Origin: CAZSAT01 sp964604675
GTDB taxonomy: Bacteria > Myxococcota_A > UBA796 > CAJQPC01
Assembly (NCBI GenBank): GCA_964604675.1
Contig: CAZSAT010000004.1
Coordinates: forward strand, 69,383 to 133,382
Direction: 5' to 3'
Length of the DNA stretch: 64,000 bases
Part shown: positions 1 to 8,899 of the stretch, piece after piece
Position numbering within the stretch: the first letter of the stretch is position 1
Layout: each line of letters starts with the position of its first letter
Translations under genes and position numbers: made by a program
The notes under the pieces: generated by a model
The model's database searches: none
Told to the model about the DNA's origin: nothing
What the model saw: the letters and a program-made list of their open reading frames with translations, nothing else

Positions 1-284
1 CGCGTCGGGTGGGCGGCGCCACGGTGGTGTTGGTCGATGGTCTCCCGCTCTTGTTCCTCGAGCGTGGTGGGCGCGCCGGCCTGATCTTCTCGGCCTTCCT
101 CGACCCGCGTGCTGCCCAGGAAGGTCTGCGCGCGCTTCGTACCTGGATCAGCCGATCGCCCAAGGGGCAGCTCCACATCGAGCGCCTCGATGGCCGGCCC
201 GCTCGCGAACACCCCGCTGCTGCCGCGTTCCGGGAGCTCGGCTTCTCCGGCGGTCACCGCGGGCTCATGCTGGAGGTGCTGTAG
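1..284 (+). CDS. C-terminal fragment of a large Lhr-type ATP-dependent helicase
   Basis: This is the 3' end of a gene entering from the left edge; the frame is open from base 3, so the GTG at 9 is probably internal. The visible residues (VVLVDGLPLLFLERGG, then HIERLDGRPA, then a final GFSGGHRGLMLEVL) follow the pattern I know from the extreme C-terminus of long (about 1,500-residue) Lhr DEAD/DEAH helicases, which act on nucleic acids in repair or RNA metabolism. No helicase motif lies inside the window, so the call rests on the tail alone. It could instead be another winged-helix/DUF-tailed helicase. Confidence 0.55.
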   Translation, partial: RRVGGATVVLVDGLPLLFLERGGRAGLIFSAFLDPRAAQEGLRALRTWISRSPKGQLHIERLDGRPAREHPAAAAFRELGFSGGHRGLMLEVL

Positions 285-331
285 GCCCAGGGCTCTTGGA
301 AGCCTTGCCCCCCAGGCGATAGCGTGCCGGC

Positions 332-1195
332 ATGCGCCTCGTTCGCCGCCTCCTGCTCTCGATCGCCGCCGGCCTCAGCACGCTGTTCACAGCCTGTGCG
401 TGGCACGGTCCGCGATCTGTTGACCACCTCTATGCGCCCGACGAGGTGCACATCATCGGTCACCGGGGCGCGCGCGAGCTGGCACCCGAGAACACGCTGG
501 CCGGCTTCCGTGTGCCCGCGGACCTCGGCTACGGCTTCGAGCTCGACGTGATGCTCTCCAGCGACGGCGTCTGCGTGGTCATCCACGACGACGAGCTCGA
601 CCGGACGACCAGCGGCACGGGCTTCGTCGACGAGGTCCCCTGGTCGACGATCCAGACCCTGGACGCTGGCACGCACTTCGCCACGCGCTTCGCGGGAGAG
701 CCGGTGCCCGACCTGAGCACCGTGCTCGTCGAGTTCGGGTCGAAGGTCGTGATCGACATCGAGATCAAGTCCCCCCGCGACAAGAGCACCCGGGCCGCGC
801 TTGCGGCCGCGGTGGTCGGCGAGGTGGAACGAGCGGCCCTCGTCGACAGGGTGCTGATCACGAGCTTCGACCCCTTCTTGCTGGAGGAGGTGCGCCTCGC
901 GAACGCGGAGATCCGGCGCGGACAACTCCTCGGCAGCTTCACCGGCGCCGACCTGAGCTTCGTCGAGAAGTACGTGCTGAAGAACCTGTTGCTCAACAAG
1001 CGGGCGCAACCCGACGTGCTGGCTGCCGAGTCCGCGTTCCTGAGCGCTGGCTACGTCCGGAGGATGCACAAGAAGGGCTACCGCGTGCTCGCGTGGACCG
1101 TGAACGACGAAGCGGAGATGCGCGAGCTCGCGAGCTGGGGCGTGGACGGCCTCATCACCGACCGACCCGACGTGGCCACCGAGGTGCTGCGGTAG
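332..1195 (+). CDS. Glycerophosphodiester phosphodiesterase, probable lipoprotein
   Basis: A 287-residue protein of the GDPD TIM-barrel family, which hydrolyses glycerophosphodiesters to glycerol-3-phosphate and an alcohol. Diagnostic motifs are visible: IIGHRGARELAPENTLAGF near residue 45 (His-Arg and Glu-Asn of the active site), the ELDV metal-binding pair, the second histidine in VIHDDELDRTTSG, IEIK, and the C-terminal AWTVND and GVDGLITDRPD segments. The N-terminus MRLVRRLLLSIAAG is a normal basic-plus-hydrophobic signal, and the FTAC at residues 21-24 could be a weak lipobox, so the enzyme should act outside the cytoplasm. It stands alone between a plus-strand helicase tail and a convergent gene. 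Substrate head group cannot be read from the sequence. Confidence 0.9.
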   Translation: MRLVRRLLLSIAAGLSTLFTACAWHGPRSVDHLYAPDEVHIIGHRGARELAPENTLAGFRVPADLGYGFELDVMLSSDGVCVVIHDDELDRTTSGTGFVDEVPWSTIQTLDAGTHFATRFAGEPVPDLSTVLVEFGSKVVIDIEIKSPRDKSTRAALAAAVVGEVERAALVDRVLITSFDPFLLEEVRLANAEIRRGQLLGSFTGADLSFVEKYVLKNLLLNKRAQPDVLAAESAFLSAGYVRRMHKKGYRVLAWTVNDEAEMRELASWGVDGLITDRPDVATEVLR

Positions 1196-1254
1196 CCGAT
1201 CCAGGCCCAGCGCCAGGGCGACCAGCAGCGCACCACCTACTGGTGCCCTCGGTG

Positions 1255-2166
1255 TCAGCTCCGGTAGGTGGCGACGAAGAGGCCGGGCCCGAGCGCCTCC
1301 GGGTCTGGTGGCAGCAGGCGCCAGGCCTCGGGCACCAGCCCCGCGTCGCGCGCAAGCTCCCCCAGGCCGGCCTCCGAGAAGCCGAGGTGCGGGTAGTCCA
1401 CGCGGTGTCGAGCGGCGTCGCGGGCGTGCTCGATCATGTCGACGATGACCAGGTGGCCACCGGGCCGTAGCACCCGGGCCACCTCGAGCAGAGCGGGCGC
1501 CAGCTCGGTGACGTGGTGGAGCACCAGCATGCAGATGGCGGCGTCGATGCTGTCGCTGTCCAGCGGGAGCGCGTGCAGCTCGCCGCGCTTCAGCTGCACA
1601 TCGGGCACCCGCGCTCGGGCCACGTCGAGCATGCGCGGTTCACGATCGACCCCGATGGCCGCGCACGCCACCGGTGCGAGCTGCGCCAGGGTCTGGCCCG
1701 TGCCGCAGCCCAGATCGGCGACGGTTCGACCGGCAGGCGACAAGGCCAGCAGCGCGGGGAGCACGAAGGCCTGTCCGAACAGCTCGCGGCGCTCGGCGTC
1801 CCAACGCTCGGCCACCTGGCCGAAGAACTCGGCGGCGCTGACGCGCTGCGCGGCGAGCAGGTGGTCCATGCGGCGCACGTCCTCCGCATAGAGCCCCTCG
1901 GCGTCGAGGTGGTCGCGGGTCAGCGCCCAGAACGCGGCCGGCAGGTCCGTCAGGTCGGCCAGGCGGTACAGCGTGGCCGTGCCCACCTGGCGCCGGATCA
2001 GCCAGCCCTCGCGGTGGAGGCGGTTGAGCTGCCGGCTCACGGTCGACTGTGGCAGGCGGCAGGCCTGGTGCAGCTGGCCGACCGAGAGCTCGGCGCGTGC
2101 CAGGAGCGCGATCAGACGCACCCGAGTGGGGTCGGCCAGATCGGCGAGCGCGGTGTGCAGATGCAT
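1255..2166 (-). CDS. ArsR-type repressor fused to a SAM-dependent methyltransferase (SahR-like)
   Basis: A 303-residue fusion. Residues 1-75 form an ArsR winged helix (DPTRVRLIALL, then the recognition helix LPQSTVSRQLNRLHREGWL). Residues about 145-260 are a class I methyltransferase with the SAM-binding motif VADLGCGTG, the acidic GVDRE end of strand 2, and LRPGGHLVIVDM. It is divergent from ahcY, 84 bp away. ArsR regulators of the SahR group are known to control S-adenosylhomocysteine and methionine-cycle genes, some carrying this same fusion. I infer that the methyltransferase fold senses SAM or SAH and that the protein represses ahcY and itself. Whether it still methylates anything is unknown. 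The start is the first ATG and lies next to an inverted repeat that could be its operator. Confidence 0.88.
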   Translation of the reverse strand: MHLHTALADLADPTRVRLIALLARAELSVGQLHQACRLPQSTVSRQLNRLHREGWLIRRQVGTATLYRLADLTDLPAAFWALTRDHLDAEGLYAEDVRRMDHLLAAQRVSAAEFFGQVAERWDAERRELFGQAFVLPALLALSPAGRTVADLGCGTGQTLAQLAPVACAAIGVDREPRMLDVARARVPDVQLKRGELHALPLDSDSIDAAICMLVLHHVTELAPALLEVARVLRPGGHLVIVDMIEHARDAARHRVDYPHLGFSEAGLGELARDAGLVPEAWRLLPPDPEALGPGLFVATYRS

Positions 2167-2190
2167 TCGATGACACGATAACCCTTGGCA

Positions 2191-2219
2191 TTCATCCGTC
2201 CATCAGGTAGATGGATGAA
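2191..2219. promoter_or_regulatory. Inverted repeat, candidate operator between the ArsR fusion and ahcY
   Basis: The 84-bp divergent intergenic region holds a perfect 6-bp inverted repeat (TCCATC, spacer AGGTA, GATGGA at 2199-2215). It is flanked by a second pair, TTCATCC at 2191 and GGATGAA at 2213-2219, so the two arms read TTCATCC..CCATC and GATGGATGAA. ArsR proteins bind such short interrupted palindromes as dimers. The site is 25 bp upstream of the regulator start and 32 bp upstream of the ahcY start, so one dimer could control both. I do not claim a match to a published SahR consensus. Confidence 0.5.
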
Positions 2220-2250
2220 GTAACCGTCCACCACCTAGGAGTTGACGCCC

Positions 2251-3789
<1,539 letters not shown>

Positions 3790-3795
3790 ACGGAT

Positions 3796-3819
3796 CGGCC
3801 TCACCTTCGGGTGAGGCCG
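3796..3819 (+). terminator. Hairpin downstream of ahcY
   Basis: A perfect 10-bp stem, CGGCCTCACC with GGTGAGGCCG, closed by a stable TTCG tetraloop, begins seven bases after the ahcY stop. No T-run follows, so it is either a weak intrinsic terminator or an mRNA 3'-end stabiliser. It also lies just beyond the stop of the convergent small gene on the minus strand and could serve both. Confidence 0.6.
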
Positions 3820-3862
3820 GCGTTGGCCCCGCGCCCACCGCGCGGGTCAGCGCCAGGCGCGG

Positions 3863-4246
3863 CTATCGGCTGGCGATCGCCGCGCGCGTGGCGAGCGTGC
3901 TCGCGGCCAGCGCCTGCTCGCGTCCCTCGCCCTTCAGCGTGACCAGGGTGAGGCGTGCTTCGGCACGCAGCCGGGCCGCTCGAGCGGCGGGCTCCGCGCC
4001 GGCGTCGTCCAGGCGATCCGACCAGACGAGCTGGGTCAGTCCGCCGAGGTAGACGACCTCCGAGCAGACCGCGCGGTCCCCCTGGCAGGCCTCGGCGATC
4101 TCGGCTTCGATCGCGCTCACGTTGGCGGCCTGCACGGCCCACGCCTCGTGGCTCTCGGGCACGGGCGCCGTCAGGAAGTCGCTGACGTCCGCGCGGACGT
4201 CGTCGAGGGTGGCGGCGGAAGCGGCGAGGGTCAGCGCGACGAGCAT
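3863..4246 (-). CDS. Small exported protein of unknown function
   Basis: A 127-residue protein beginning MLVALTLAASAA, a very short hydrophobic leader with no basic residue, followed by an Ala/Glu-rich, probably helical body with two cysteines about seven residues apart (EACQGDRAVCSEVV). The start is supported by AGGAGA placed six bases upstream. It follows the VWA gene by 75 bp on the same strand, so it is probably the last gene of the TPR-moxR-VWA operon. I recognise no family. Confidence 0.6.
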   Translation of the reverse strand: MLVALTLAASAATLDDVRADVSDFLTAPVPESHEAWAVQAANVSAIEAEIAEACQGDRAVCSEVVYLGGLTQLVWSDRLDDAGAEPAARAARLRAEARLTLVTLKGEGREQALAASTLATRAAIASR

Positions 4247-4321
4247 TCAGGTCTCCTGTGTCGCCCTCTTCATCGGCGCACCACGCGGTGCACGTGAGGG
4301 GGCGATCCAGGATTCTCGACG

Positions 4322-5107
4322 TCAGCGGAAGAGCTCCCGCACCAGCTCGGTCACGACCTGCGGGAGCGCGACGTACGTCGGGGCATGGAAGCGGCGCCCG
4401 GAGCCCGCGGAAGCCATGGCGCGGCAGGCGCCGCCTCCTTGGGGCAGATCGCGTCCGAGTTGCACCACGTGCAGCGTTCGGAAGCGCGCGGCGACCGCCA
4501 CGGGGTCGGCCCCCACGTTGCTCACGCCGTCCGAGAACAGGATGCCCATGCGCTCCCTCCGACCGCTCCGGCGGAGTTGCTCCAGTCCTTCTTCGAGCCC
4601 TGCTGCGACGTGGGTGTACCCGAGGGCCGGCACGAGCAGCACCCGCCGGACGATCTCCCGCACACCGATGGCGCTGCCCACCGGCACCAGCGTGCGTGCG
4701 TCGGTGTCGAACGCGACCACACCGACCCGGTCCAGCTTGAGGCGGAGGATGGCTGCGGCGACCGCGACCAGGGCGATCTTCTCGCCGGTCATCGAGAGGC
4801 TCATGTCGAGGATGGCCACCACGTCCACGTCGCGCGGTTCGCTCCGGACCACGCGCAGGTCGCTGGAACGCCAGGGCCGTGGGCGCTCGAGGGTCTCGGC
4901 CAGCGCGAGCTCGCCCTCCGCGGGCCACCCGGCCTCCACGCGGCGGCGCGGACGGCGTCCGTGGCGCACCAGGCGGCGGGCGCGCTCCAGCACGGCGTCC
5001 ACGGCGCGTTCGGTCACGACCGCCCTCGCACGGGGGCCCAGGCGCGCCTTCATCGCGTGGAGCTGCGTCGCGGCCTCCCAGCCGGCTGGGAGCTGGTCGA
5101 GGGTCAC
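4322..5107 (-). CDS. VWA-domain protein, partner of the MoxR ATPase
   Basis: About 261 residues from the GTG at 5107. The C-terminal 180 residues are a von Willebrand factor A domain with an intact MIDAS start (VVAILDMSLSMTGEK), a Thr-containing segment (GYTHVAAGLEEGL) and the Asp of LFSDGVSNVGADP, so it should bind a divalent ion and a partner protein. MoxR and VWA proteins typically work together as chaperone-like pairs that insert metals or activate enzymes. The start is uncertain: there is no ATG or good ribosome site near the 5' end, and the frame is open upstream through the end of moxR. Translation may come from re-initiation at GTG, from CTG at 5176, or by -1 frameshifting from moxR. 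Confidence 0.75.
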   Translation of the reverse strand: MTLDQLPAGWEAATQLHAMKARLGPRARAVVTERAVDAVLERARRLVRHGRRPRRRVEAGWPAEGELALAETLERPRPWRSSDLRVVRSEPRDVDVVAILDMSLSMTGEKIALVAVAAAILRLKLDRVGVVAFDTDARTLVPVGSAIGVREIVRRVLLVPALGYTHVAAGLEEGLEQLRRSGRRERMGILFSDGVSNVGADPVAVAARFRTLHVVQLGRDLPQGGGACRAMASAGSGRRFHAPTYVALPQVVTELVRELFR

Positions 5108-5155
5108 GCCCAGGCTCGCGGCTGCGAGGCCGCGCTGGGCGTTCGTGGGGGGGCT

Positions 5156-5194
5156 CGGCCCGCTGTCCGAGGTCAGCGGGCCGGGGCTTTTTTT
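5156..5194 (-). promoter_or_regulatory. Candidate -1 frameshift signal joining moxR to the VWA gene
   Basis: Read on the minus strand, moxR ends GCA AAA AAA GCC, an A-AAA-AAA slippery heptamer (5188-5194) in the correct phase. Four bases later comes a perfect 10-bp stem (CGGCCCGCTG with CAGCGGGCCG, 8-base loop) that contains the moxR stop at 5173-5175. Slipping back one base enters the VWA frame exactly and without a stop. The same element read on the plus strand is a GC stem followed after four bases by T7, so it could instead terminate antisense transcription. A homopolymer length error is a third possibility. Confidence 0.45.
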
Positions 5195-5970
5195 GCCGCC
5201 AGCTCCGCGAGGAGGCCCGCCACGTCTCCGCGGGGATCGTGCAGCTCCACCCGGGTGGGCAAGGCCAGGCCGGCGGCGGCGACCAGATCGCCGTCCAACG
5301 CCACGGTGAGGTCGGCGATGGCGATGGCAGCCCGAACCGACGCGCCTCGGCGCACCCTGGGGTCGGTCCGCGTCGAACGGACCAGCGCCACGGCGGCCTC
5401 GATCACGGCTTGCGACGGCGAGAGCCGCGCCTGCTCCGCCACGATGGCTTGTTCCTCGTCGACGGGCTGGTAGTCGAGCACGAGCAGCTCGAAGCGATCG
5501 CGCAGCGCTTCCGACAGCTCCCCCGCGGCCACGAACTCGGCGGGGTTCTGGGTGGCGACCACTGCGAAGCCGGGCGCGGCGTCGACTCTGCCCAGGTGCG
5601 GCACGTGGACCAGGCCCTCGTCCAGGGCGGGGAGCAGCACGTTCTGCACGCCCTCGGGCATGCGGTTGAGCTCGTTCACGAACAGCAGCCCGCCGGCGCG
5701 CATCGCGTCGACGAGCGGGCCTGCCACGAAGGCGTCGGGCACGTAGCCGCGCTCCAGGACCTGGGGCGGATCGAAGTGCCCGACCAACCGTGCCTCGCTG
5801 TAGCGCCCGTCGCCGTCGACGCGGACCCACGGTCGCTCCAGCTCCGAGGCGATGGACCGTGCCAGCGCCGTCTTGCCCACCCCGACAGGCCCTTCGAGCA
5901 GAGCATGGCGCTCGGCGAGCAGGCAGGCTCGGACGGCGCGCAGCTCGTGCGCGCGGCCGATGACGCTCAT
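5173..5970 (-). CDS. MoxR-family AAA+ ATPase
   Basis: A 265-residue AAA+ protein with Walker A GPVGVGKTAL near residue 30, a Walker B region LLFVNELNRMPEGVQN, sensor 1 VVATQNP and an arginine-finger region ALRDRFELLVLDY. The Walker B acidic pair is Asn-Glu rather than Asp-Glu. MoxR ATPases are cytoplasmic chaperone-like motors that act with VWA proteins, matching the next gene. The ATG at 5970 overlaps the TGA of the upstream TPR gene (ATGA), so translation is coupled. Its own stop falls inside a strong hairpin preceded by an A7 run, discussed as a possible frameshift site. Confidence 0.9.
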   Translation of the reverse strand: MSVIGRAHELRAVRACLLAERHALLEGPVGVGKTALARSIASELERPWVRVDGDGRYSEARLVGHFDPPQVLERGYVPDAFVAGPLVDAMRAGGLLFVNELNRMPEGVQNVLLPALDEGLVHVPHLGRVDAAPGFAVVATQNPAEFVAAGELSEALRDRFELLVLDYQPVDEEQAIVAEQARLSPSQAVIEAAVALVRSTRTDPRVRRGASVRAAIAIADLTVALDGDLVAAAGLALPTRVELHDPRGDVAGLLAELAAKKAPAR

Positions 5971-7154
5971 GGGGACGCCCAGGGCGGGAAGGGCGCACGG
6001 CAGCGTGCAGCGGCGAAGGCCTTCTCGATGAGCGGTGTGCGGGCGCCCTCCAACAGGGGTTGGATCTGCTCCCACTCCGCGTGGCTGAGCGTGTACTGGA
6101 AGCCGACCACGTACTGCTCGATCAACTCGGCGAGCTCGGGGTTCTGCAGGTCCGACCATTCCTTGGCCTGGGCGAGCATCACCAGGCCCTCGCCCGGCTT
6201 GCCCCGTTCGCAGAGCAGGCGGCCGGCCATGCTGAGCGCCCGTGCCTCGTCGGTCAGGTCGACGCGCTGACGAGCCACCCGTCGAAGCTCGCCGAGCAGC
6301 GCCACGGAACGGTCGATCTGGCCCAACCTCGCCGCCAGCTCGCTCAGCTCCTCCAGCGCCTCGGCGCGCCCCCGGAGGTCGGCCTCGCCACAGGCCGACA
6401 AGGCCGCTCGGAAGTGGTCCTCGGCCTCGTCGAAGCGCCCGTCTCGGGTCGCGGCCGACCCGAGCTTGCGGTGCGCTGCCCCCCGTGTGGGCGCGTCCTC
6501 ACTGGTGGCGAGCGCCTGGCTGGCGAGCGACTCGGCCTGCGCGATAGAGCCGGACTCCAGAGCCAGATCGGCCCGCTCCAGCAGCTCACGCGCCCGATCT
6601 CCGCAGGCCTCGAAGCCCGCGATCGCGCGCTGGCGATCGCCCTGCAGGCTGTAGGCGCCGGCCAGGTCGCGCCGTGCGCCAGCGGCGCTGTCGCCGTCCA
6701 GGCCCGGCAAGGCGTCTTCCAGCAGGTCGATCAACGTGGCCAGGCCCAGCGGGCCCGACCGCGGCAGCACCTCGCCGGCCACGTGTTCCCACGCCTCGAG
6801 CGTCTCCGCCACCACACGTTCGTCGCTCGGGACGCGGAGGGTCTGCAGGAGCTCGCTCATGCTGGTCAGCTCCGCGACCTGGTCCAGCCAGTGCAGGACG
6901 GCGCGCTCGCCCTGGAGCACCCGCTTCTGTTGTTGGCGCGGGTCGCCACGGGCCCCGGCGTTGGCCAGCCCTGCACAGATCGCTCGTCGGAGGCACGCGC
7001 CGACCGATGCGCTGAGCTCGGCACGACCGCCGTAGGACGGCGCGAGGGCTGCGGTGGCCCTCACCGAGAGCCCTGTGCAGCCCTCGCTTTCGGCGACCCG
7101 CGGGGCGAGCGGACGAAGCCACCCGCTGAGCACCAGCCTGTCGAGCACCGTCAC
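5967..7154 (-). CDS. TPR-type helical repeat protein, first gene of the moxR operon
   Basis: About 395 residues. The region from roughly residue 160 onward is a run of Ala/Leu/Glu-rich helical pairs of TPR character (for example AGAYSLQGDRQRAIAGFEAC, RKLGSAATRDGRFDEAEDHF, ARLGQIDRSVALLGELRRVA). No signal peptide or membrane segment is seen, so it should be a cytoplasmic scaffold. It ends with an ATGA overlap with moxR. The start is uncertain: three in-frame GTG codons and a TTG lie between 7145 and 7166. I chose 7154 because GGAG sits six bases upstream. The promoter must fit in about 50 bp shared with the divergent gene at 7206. Confidence 0.72.
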   Translation of the reverse strand: MTVLDRLVLSGWLRPLAPRVAESEGCTGLSVRATAALAPSYGGRAELSASVGACLRRAICAGLANAGARGDPRQQQKRVLQGERAVLHWLDQVAELTSMSELLQTLRVPSDERVVAETLEAWEHVAGEVLPRSGPLGLATLIDLLEDALPGLDGDSAAGARRDLAGAYSLQGDRQRAIAGFEACGDRARELLERADLALESGSIAQAESLASQALATSEDAPTRGAAHRKLGSAATRDGRFDEAEDHFRAALSACGEADLRGRAEALEELSELAARLGQIDRSVALLGELRRVARQRVDLTDEARALSMAGRLLCERGKPGEGLVMLAQAKEWSDLQNPELAELIEQYVVGFQYTLSHAEWEQIQPLLEGARTPLIEKAFAAARCRAPFPPWASP

Positions 7155-7205
7155 CACACGCTCCAAAGCAAAGGCTCGCTTAACGTCCCGTGATACCCCC
7201 CTTGC

Positions 7206-8390
7206 ATGCGCTACCAGCCCGAGCCGGAGGTCGCCGCCCTGCTCGCGCCGGTCCGCGGCGCGCTGGATCAGGCGGCCGAGAGGCTGCCCGTCGGTCCGGC
7301 TCTTCTTCCCGTCGTCCTCGGAGAGGTCGAGACCTTCTGGGAGGTCCGCGAGGACATCCTGGTGCTCGACCATCACCTCGCCGGGCCCTCGCTCCACCAC
7401 CCGGAGGAGGGACCCTTGCCGCTGGATCGGTGGCGTCGGTCCGCTGGTGCGGTGCTCGAAGCACTCGCCGCGGCCCACCTGGTCGCCCTCGGCGTGACCG
7501 AGAAGCCCTGGTGGATCCTGCGCGGAGCCGCCGTCGCGCTTGCCCATCGAGCCTGGCCGGAGCTGGGGCTCGCAGACTCGGAGATCGCCAGCGCTCGCGC
7601 GTGGGGTGACTTCACACGCCACCCGCGCTCGGGATTTGCCGCGTACCTGCATGCGGGCACCGACCCCATCGAGCAGGCCCTCGCCTGGACGGAGACCCTG
7701 CCGGATGCGGAGGCCTTCCTGGACCTGGCCCGGTGGACGCTCGAGACCGATCACGCCCTGCCGGTACCGGTCGGGCGTGCCTCTGCGGTGATGCCGCGGA
7801 TCGGCGCCTGGCGGTTTGCTCAGCTGCGGCTCGGCGGCGGCCCCCTCGGAGGCCGGCTCGCGGTCAACGGGGACGGTGCGGCCCATCCAGCCTATGCGCC
7901 CGCCGATGCCGAAATCCTCGTGATCCTGGCGTCGAGGAAGCGCGCCTCGGTCTCGGTCACGCCGGCCGGCCCCTTCGGATCCTGGCGCTTCGCGAGCGCT
8001 CGCGGCTTCGGCGAGTTGATGGGCGCGCGCGGCATCGACTTCGCCTTCGACGCCCGAGGCGGCGTCGAGATCCTGTTGGCGGATGCCTTCGTCGGGCCGC
8101 TGCCAGCCCTCGAGTTCGCCGAGGAGGTCGGCACGTCCGGCGTGGTGCGCGGGCGCTGGAGCCTGATCGGGGAGGACCGCCTGCGCTTCGGCGAGCTCGT
8201 GCCGATGGGCATCACCGTGCATGGTCGGAAGGACCTCGACTTCCGCATGCCGGCCCCGGGTGCGGGCCTGGAGAGCTACCTCTCGCGGTTGGAGGGCAGC
8301 GCCTGGACGTGGCGTGTGGCCGACAACGAACTCTTGTTGGAAGGCGACGATCTCGGCGCGGAGATGACCCTACGTTTCGTGAAGGGCTGA
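7206..8390 (+). CDS. Conserved-looking protein of unknown function
   Basis: A 394-residue, soluble-looking protein, helical in the first half (Ala/Leu-rich with several Trp) and with alternating strand-like segments in the second. I see no signal peptide, membrane helix or catalytic motif and recognise no family. It is translated just upstream of a Tat-exported small subunit and a GMC oxidoreductase; its TGA overlaps the next ATG (TGATG), so the three are co-expressed. It could be a maturation factor or regulator of that oxidoreductase, but this rests on position only. There is no clear ribosome site before its ATG, so the mRNA may be leaderless. Confidence 0.75.
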   Translation: MRYQPEPEVAALLAPVRGALDQAAERLPVGPALLPVVLGEVETFWEVREDILVLDHHLAGPSLHHPEEGPLPLDRWRRSAGAVLEALAAAHLVALGVTEKPWWILRGAAVALAHRAWPELGLADSEIASARAWGDFTRHPRSGFAAYLHAGTDPIEQALAWTETLPDAEAFLDLARWTLETDHALPVPVGRASAVMPRIGAWRFAQLRLGGGPLGGRLAVNGDGAAHPAYAPADAEILVILASRKRASVSVTPAGPFGSWRFASARGFGELMGARGIDFAFDARGGVEILLADAFVGPLPALEFAEEVGTSGVVRGRWSLIGEDRLRFGELVPMGITVHGRKDLDFRMPAPGAGLESYLSRLEGSAWTWRVADNELLLEGDDLGAEMTLRFVKG

Positions 8391-8899
8391 TGGCGACGAC
8401 GGGCCTGGTGACGCGGCGTTCGCTGCTCCGGGCCAGCTTCCTGATCGCCGCCGGGGTCGGTGCGGGCAGCTTCGCCTGGCTTCGGGACCCCGAGCCAGGC
8501 TACCGGTGGCTCTCCACCGGTGAGGTCGCCATCCTCGAGGCGCTCTCCGAGGTGCTCTTCCAGACCGGGAACGCCGTGGGGCCCGACCACACCGAGGTCG
8601 ATGTGCCGGCCGCGGCCGACAGGCTGTTGGACACCAACGTCGATGCCGAGAAGCGTGACGCCTTTCGCTACCTGCTCCGCACCCTGGAGATCGGCACCCT
8701 CGTGAGCCGAGGTGTCGTGTTCTCCGAGGCGTCGGCCGAGGTGCGCGCGGCCGTGCTCGCGATCTGGGGACAACAGGATCCCTTCCCGCGGCGCCTCGCC
8801 CTCGACTCGCTCAAGACGGTGTTGGGCATGGCGTACTTCAGCGATCCGGCCGTGCTTCGGGCGGTGGGCTACGGCGATCTGTGCAAGGTGCCCACGTGA
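8390..8899 (+). CDS. Tat-exported small subunit, gluconate 2-dehydrogenase subunit 3-like
   Basis: A 169-residue protein with a twin-arginine leader (VTRRSLLRASF followed by a hydrophobic stretch, about residues 7-25). The mature part begins with WLSTGEVAILEALSEVLF, the pattern of the small subunit of membrane-bound gluconate/GMC dehydrogenases, then helical segments. Such subunits are co-exported with the flavin subunit, which lacks its own signal; the following gene is indeed a GMC oxidoreductase without a leader, starting inside this gene's stop (GTGA). I infer a two-subunit periplasmic oxidoreductase carried by one Tat signal. Confidence 0.75.
   Translation: MATTGLVTRRSLLRASFLIAAGVGAGSFAWLRDPEPGYRWLSTGEVAILEALSEVLFQTGNAVGPDHTEVDVPAAADRLLDTNVDAEKRDAFRYLLRTLEIGTLVSRGVVFSEASAEVRAAVLAIWGQQDPFPRRLALDSLKTVLGMAYFSDPAVLRAVGYGDLCKVPT

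Noticed and set aside
8881..8895. Earlier GTG start for the GMC oxidoreductase
   Set aside because: It adds only five residues and lies deeper in the upstream gene; the GTGA overlap at 8896 is the usual coupling pattern here.
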